Shown here piece by piece: positions 59,162-64,000 of a stretch of DNA of 64,000 nucleotides. Where the stretch lies: the NCBI GenBank assembly GCA_026874595.1, contig CM049316.1:47618695-47682694 (forward strand), read 5' to 3'. This DNA comes from Sipunculus nudus (lineage: Eukaryota; Annelida; Sipuncula; Golfingiida; Sipunculidae). Both the position numbers and the translations under genes were made by a program. Below the pieces are notes generated by a model. The model did no database searches. It was not told where the DNA came from and saw only the letters and a program-made list of their open reading frames with translations. Numbering within the stretch: position 1 is the first letter of the stretch; the number at the start of each line of letters is the position of its first letter.

Positions 59162-60237
59162 ACTATAGTCCGTTTCACCACCTGCTGTCCACCTGTTTTT
59201 TGTTGATGATTTTCTCAAAAGTTTATATTTTTTAATAATGCCCAAGAAAATAAAATATAGAAGTGACAACCTAATATGGCAATTAACAATTTTACAATAA
59301 ATCCACCGTTTATGTTTCACAACATTTTAATCTCTTCACCATGATCTGGCTGATATGATGTTTCCCTCCATAAGTAGCCATCGTTATTTTAGCTGGTTAT
59401 ATTTTTTAGAGTGTTTACATGAGATCATCCAATCAGCAGCTGTCAGTTGAGGCTGTTTTTGCATGTGACCAATGACCTTGACCGCCATAAATGGGTCTGA
59501 TATGTTGTAAAATGTAGACTGATTTCTCATATTTTCAAATAATTCTGTTTCTTAAATAAGGTGTAAGGTAGGTATTTATTTACCTTGTTGAAAATTAGGC
59601 CCTTTAATCCTCTACTCTCCACTATAATTGTTCCCTTGAAATGTAACTAATAAAAATTTTCATAGCAAAAAACAGGTGGACATGAGGGGATGAAACGGAC
59701 TATAGTCCATTTCACCACCTGCTGTCCACCTGTGTTTTGTAGATGATTTATTTAAAAGTTTATATTTTCCAGTGTTTTCCAAGTAAACAACATATGGAAG
59801 TGACAACCTAATATGACAGTAAAGAATTTTACAAAAAATCCCACGTTTATGTTTCACAACATTTTATTCTCTTTATCATGATCTGGCAGATATGGTGTGT
59901 CCCTCAATAAGAAGCCATCTTTGTTTTAGCTGGTTATATTTTTTAGAGTGTTTACATGAGATCATCCAATCAGCATCTTTTAGTTGAGGCTGCTTTTGCA
60001 TGTGACCAATGATCTTGACCGCCATAAGTGGGTTAGATATGTTGTAAAATGTAGACTGATTTCTCTTATTTTCAGAAAATTCTGTTACTCAAATAAGGAA
60101 TAAGGTAGGAATTTAGTTACCTTGTTGAAAATTAGGTTCTGTAATCCTCTCCTCTACACTATAATTGTTTCCCTTGAAATGTAAAAATTTTCATAGCAAA
60201 AAACAGGTTGACATGAGGGGATGAAACGGACTATAGT
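59162..60237. mobile_element. Tandem dimer of a 537-bp MITE
   Basis: Each unit starts 'actatagtccgtttcaccac' and ends 'gatgaaacggactatagt', inverted repeats of about 35 bp including 'tgtccacctgt'. The units share the central palindrome 'ggactatagtcc' (59,697-59,708). The two units align over their whole length (59,162-59,704 and 59,699-60,237) with moderate divergence. TA at both outer ends suits a Tc1/mariner-type duplication. Confidence 0.8.
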
Positions 60238-60558
60238 ATTTACAGACTACACGTGTTCTCTTTGAAAGAGCTCTGTCAAATTATGAAATTTTTTTTTTGT
60301 CAGATGATTGACGCTTTACAATGTTTAAGGTCACCTGATTGGTTGCTCCTTAGTCCCATGCTTATGTTTATTCGTGGGTCAGAGCCTGGGTCAAATGTGA
60401 GGCCAAACATGCTTAAATCTGTCACTGAAAGGAAGGTTATTGGTCCTTAATCCTGGCGACCACAAAGACACAATCCGGTCTTTGCCGAAGGCAATTCGAC
60501 TGTTTTCGGTGGTAACCTCCACGCAAATCATAAAACATACAAAAAAAAACCCCTCAAA

Positions 60559-60695
60559 ATGATGTGTATTCATTCTCATATCGGCGAGGTCACTGCGGGA
60601 ACAATAACCTTTAAAATGAGGTATGGCACAGTGGCATACGCAACGCGGTTTCAGAGAACATTGCGAGCAAAGGTGGACCGAATTCTTTTTATAAG

Positions 60696-60700
<5 letters not shown>
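60559..60700 (+). repeat. Dispersed repeat, copy 2 (paired with 44,603-44,735)
   Basis: Same core as copy 1, ending at a (TA)n tract. Confidence 0.75.

Positions 60701-60742
<42 letters not shown>
60699..60742. repeat. (TA)n microsatellite
   Basis: About 22 TA units. Confidence 0.95.
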
Positions 60743-60744
<2 letters not shown>

Positions 60745-60745
<1 letters not shown>

Positions 60746-62397
60746 AAATGTTTATGTATCAAAATTCTATCAACAGAAAAAGTTATTTACCAATCATGAG
60801 TATGAATATGTGTGAATTGTTAATCAATCAGTATACATTACTAGTGGATCACTTGTAGTCTCAGTTTACTATATCTTGTTAGCTAACATCATGCAAACGT
60901 TTCTTCCCAGTTGTCCTTTCATTTAATATTTTTTACAAAATATCCACAGTGCTATTGTACAGATTACTCATTTGCGAGGACGTGTAAAGGCTTCACGCTG
61001 CCTAAACACCTGGCGTGTTTTACATATAAGTAATGCGCACAAAAACCAGATATACCATTGTACACTGGATTTATCTTTTTCTTTACAGATATAAAGATAT
61101 ATAGGAATTTATTCGTAACAAAGCGACTGTAACAAAGCAATTTATCTATTTAGCTATGAACAATATCAAAAGAAATAAGGAATATGTCAAGTTCCTGCAT
61201 GTTTAATACGTGCATGGGTCGCACAAATATATTAAAAATGTGACTTTGGGAGCTAAACAAAGGTCTGGATTTTCAGCGCTGAAATCTTATACATTTTCTA
61301 AGCTATCATTTTGTAGACATTAGGGTAAATGTAGATCAATTCTGTAGAAAGTTTGATGAAAATGACTTTCATATTCAGACAAAATATGAGAGCACGAGAG
61401 CTCACTGCCGGTGTTTTGTTAAACCTGTAGTGTCCTCATTCAGTCATGTGACTGAATGTTGACGGTGTCAGGGACCTGTTTCTGCTGATATGCTTGTCAA
61501 TGTGTTATCAATTCTTGTTTTGATAATAACATATTACACAAAGGTAAGAGTTGTATCATCATTCCGGAATAGGCTGTATGAATAAACTAAGTTATAGGAA
61601 TTATATATAGTTTTAAATTTCAACATGATTTAATTTCCATATTCTTTTAAATATAATATAAAAACATGTTAAATTTAATTAAATGTTTGATATACTGCAG
61701 ATAACATGATTAATATACAACAGATACTATTAGGGGGCGGCGTATCGTTAACTTGGGACATTATGTAGATAGTACAGCATCACTGTGACAGGTTTATCCT
61801 GCCTGGTAAACATGATCTATGATATGGCCGTGCGGTCGATTTCCTGTAGTCCATGGGGACACCACGCATAATAAAACAGGATAATAAAGCAAGATAAATA
61901 TAAACGCGCAGATGGTCCATTTCGCATAACCATCAAACCATTACTTAAAGAGAGTGAGATTGATATGGATATAAATAAATAATTAAAGACGGGTAGTGAC
62001 CCTGCTGCTTTGGTAGCCCTGAATAAGCACGCCAGTCTAACGGACAGTCTACCGTCTCCAGTACTGCATGACGCCATGGTCAAAGTCAGTTTGTACACTA
62101 TAGCTGTTTCCAGGGAAACTACTACCTTAGAATGCAGATTATGTTTTATTATGATGAAATGAACTCATCACGGGTCTCTTCTGACGAGGAAACAGCCCCA
62201 GCTAATCAGATTGGTCCGACCTGATCCCCGCGGACACCAGGTGTTCAAACGTCAGGGGAACTCTTCTCTGGAATAATTGAAATGTACTGGTTGTAGCCGT
62301 GTGTAGCGGGGGACATGCCCCGCGTCTCTGATTTACTCCACGGTCTGGCCATTTACAGTGTAGCAGGAGGGTCCATCTATGGAAGCATACACCTGCC

Positions 62398-62433
<36 letters not shown>

Positions 62434-62909
62434 GCATCATACATCATTCTGTTCCTCAGGTTATACCATTAATGAAACCAACTGGTGCCAAATTGAAATA
62501 TGCGGGCGTTTTTATACAGAGCGGCCTAAAGTTGCCAATGTTGATCGGAATATTTTCCACTTTTTTGGACCTAGTTACATGAAAATCAATTTGTGGATTT
62601 GCAATAGGAGAATTGTATACATGTTATACCAAACTGAGGTTCATGAAGCCCCCTTTGTAGCTCATTATACAAAACATATTTATATCATGTTAAATCAGTG
62701 CTATCTTGATAGCTCCCCACCCCCACCCATACCCCCCCCCGCCCACCCCCAAATTTAAAAACAAAAAAAAAAAACCAAAAAAAAACACAAAGTTCACAGG
62801 GGGCACATAGGACTTACTGATGTGTCACGTCATCCTGTTCCTCCTAGTATTACAGAGAAATAAACATCTGAATCCCTCAGGCAAACTTTGTCATCGAAAT
62901 ACTGGTGAA

Positions 62910-62965
<56 letters not shown>

Positions 62966-64000
62966 TTTTTGCGAGAGTTGTAAGGATTTGTCAAGGAATA
63001 AATGGTTCCTTTGTATATGATGTGGAACAGCTGTTAAAATGGATATCGGAGATTTGGCATTACGGAAGAAATGTTTATCTTTTATTTTTATTATAATTAT
63101 TATTATAATTATTATTAATATAATTATTACTCTTGGTCATTAATTATGACTATTTATTCGGATAAATTTATATCTGTCATAACATAATTGAAAATCCCAT
63201 TGTAGAAATAAACTAAAAGTACCTATATTTCTATGTGAACGGTTCATGAAAATATTTCTACTTCGTATTCAAATATATATTATTTATCAAAACGTTTATA
63301 TTGTTTCCATATAGTTCTTAGTGCTAAATTTTAAAATTCATGTGCAAATAACCGACCATATTCCTTGTGCCAGTAGCTGCTGATGGCAATGAAATATACT
63401 TACCCAAGCTCTTAATCTAGGTATATTGTTCTGAAAAATTAGTGTCGTATTTCAGGATTTATTGGATTAAAATCACATTAAAAATCATTATTTAAGCTAC
63501 ATGTAGTTGCATTCTCCATGGTTCCTATATGGTGGCGTTCGGTAATGTAAGATCTTTTCTCATGGTGTAAATAAAATTAAAGAATATACATCGACATTGC
63601 GCTCCGCTAATGGGGATACCCTCTAACATTAACACAACTAAAGGCAATACGGAGAACTGTAAACAAAGAGACTCAATTATGTGTGCAGCACATACATGCT
63701 TCCTGAATGATATTTAAACTTAAATTCCATGATTCACAGGAGTTTTTAAGACCACTTTTAAAAAGCTATTATACGTTTACATTTTCCTAATGTGTGAAGA
63801 ATAAGTTAAATATATGTGCATATCACCTCCAGTTCAATAAAGAATTAGTTGTAAAAGATGCAACAGATGTTTAAATATCCACACTTTATCATGAAAGTGG
63901 GCATTAACCCACATTTATCATGTGACAATTTTATTTAATTAAGATACACCTAGCTGCAGTGAAATAACATCTAGAACTTATCAATGGTATTGTATGTTGT
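60745..64000. other. Intergenic, no recognised gene
   Basis: Contains (TA)n at 62,399-62,430, poly-C/poly-A tracts at 62,715-62,790 and (GA)n at 62,914-62,960. 62,150-62,380 is less AT-rich and unique. No exon, RNA gene or known element is recognised. Confidence 0.4.
62914..62960. repeat. (GA)n microsatellite
   Basis: About 23 GA units followed by T10. Confidence 0.95.

Overview
The window is eukaryotic. It is AT-rich, contains introns, and is packed with LINEs, LTR retrotransposons, miniature DNA transposons, (TA)n tracts and minisatellites. The mix suggests a lophotrochozoan and most likely a bivalve mollusc: dispersed repeats with AGCTCAGCTGA-type ends and 'gtccgtccgtccg' heads, a tRNA-headed SINE whose body resembles the Nin-type domain, and many short MITEs. 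This host assignment is an inference; no mitochondrial or rRNA marker is present.

Layout. 1-4.45 kb holds the last coding exon of a PSKH1-like serine/threonine kinase gene (2049-2441, +) and its probable 3' UTR. A 45-bp minisatellite fills the intron up to the splice acceptor. 4.4-11.3 kb is old dispersed repeat. 11,320-20,892 is bounded by two inverted arms of palindromic 21-22 bp units with a TA duplication. Nested in its right arm is a degenerate Ty3/gypsy element (13,803-20,695, minus strand) whose pol order is protease-integrase-RT-RNase H, the unusual order of Gmr1-like elements. 21-25 kb is repeat copies and a 1.26-kb foldback element. 25.5-27.7 kb is a minus-strand LINE relic split by a 919-bp solo LTR with a perfect 4-bp target duplication. 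28,492-32,783 is a nearly intact L1-like LINE with a 14-bp target duplication, a poly(A) tail and one nonsense codon. 33.8-38 kb has two minisatellites and GATC-rich foldback DNA. 38.4-39.7 kb has two related SINEs. 40-64 kb is largely gene-free, with two ~1.6-kb minisatellites of identical 53-bp period, several MITEs, and some less AT-rich blocks that could be conserved regulatory DNA.

The only host gene recognised with confidence is the PSKH1-like kinase; its catalytic core lies upstream of the window. Everything else that codes is mobile-element derived. The main value of the window is its nested-insertion record (LTR into LINE, gypsy into TIR element, foldback into AGCTCAGCTGA element), the IN-before-RT gypsy element, and the concentration of minisatellites.
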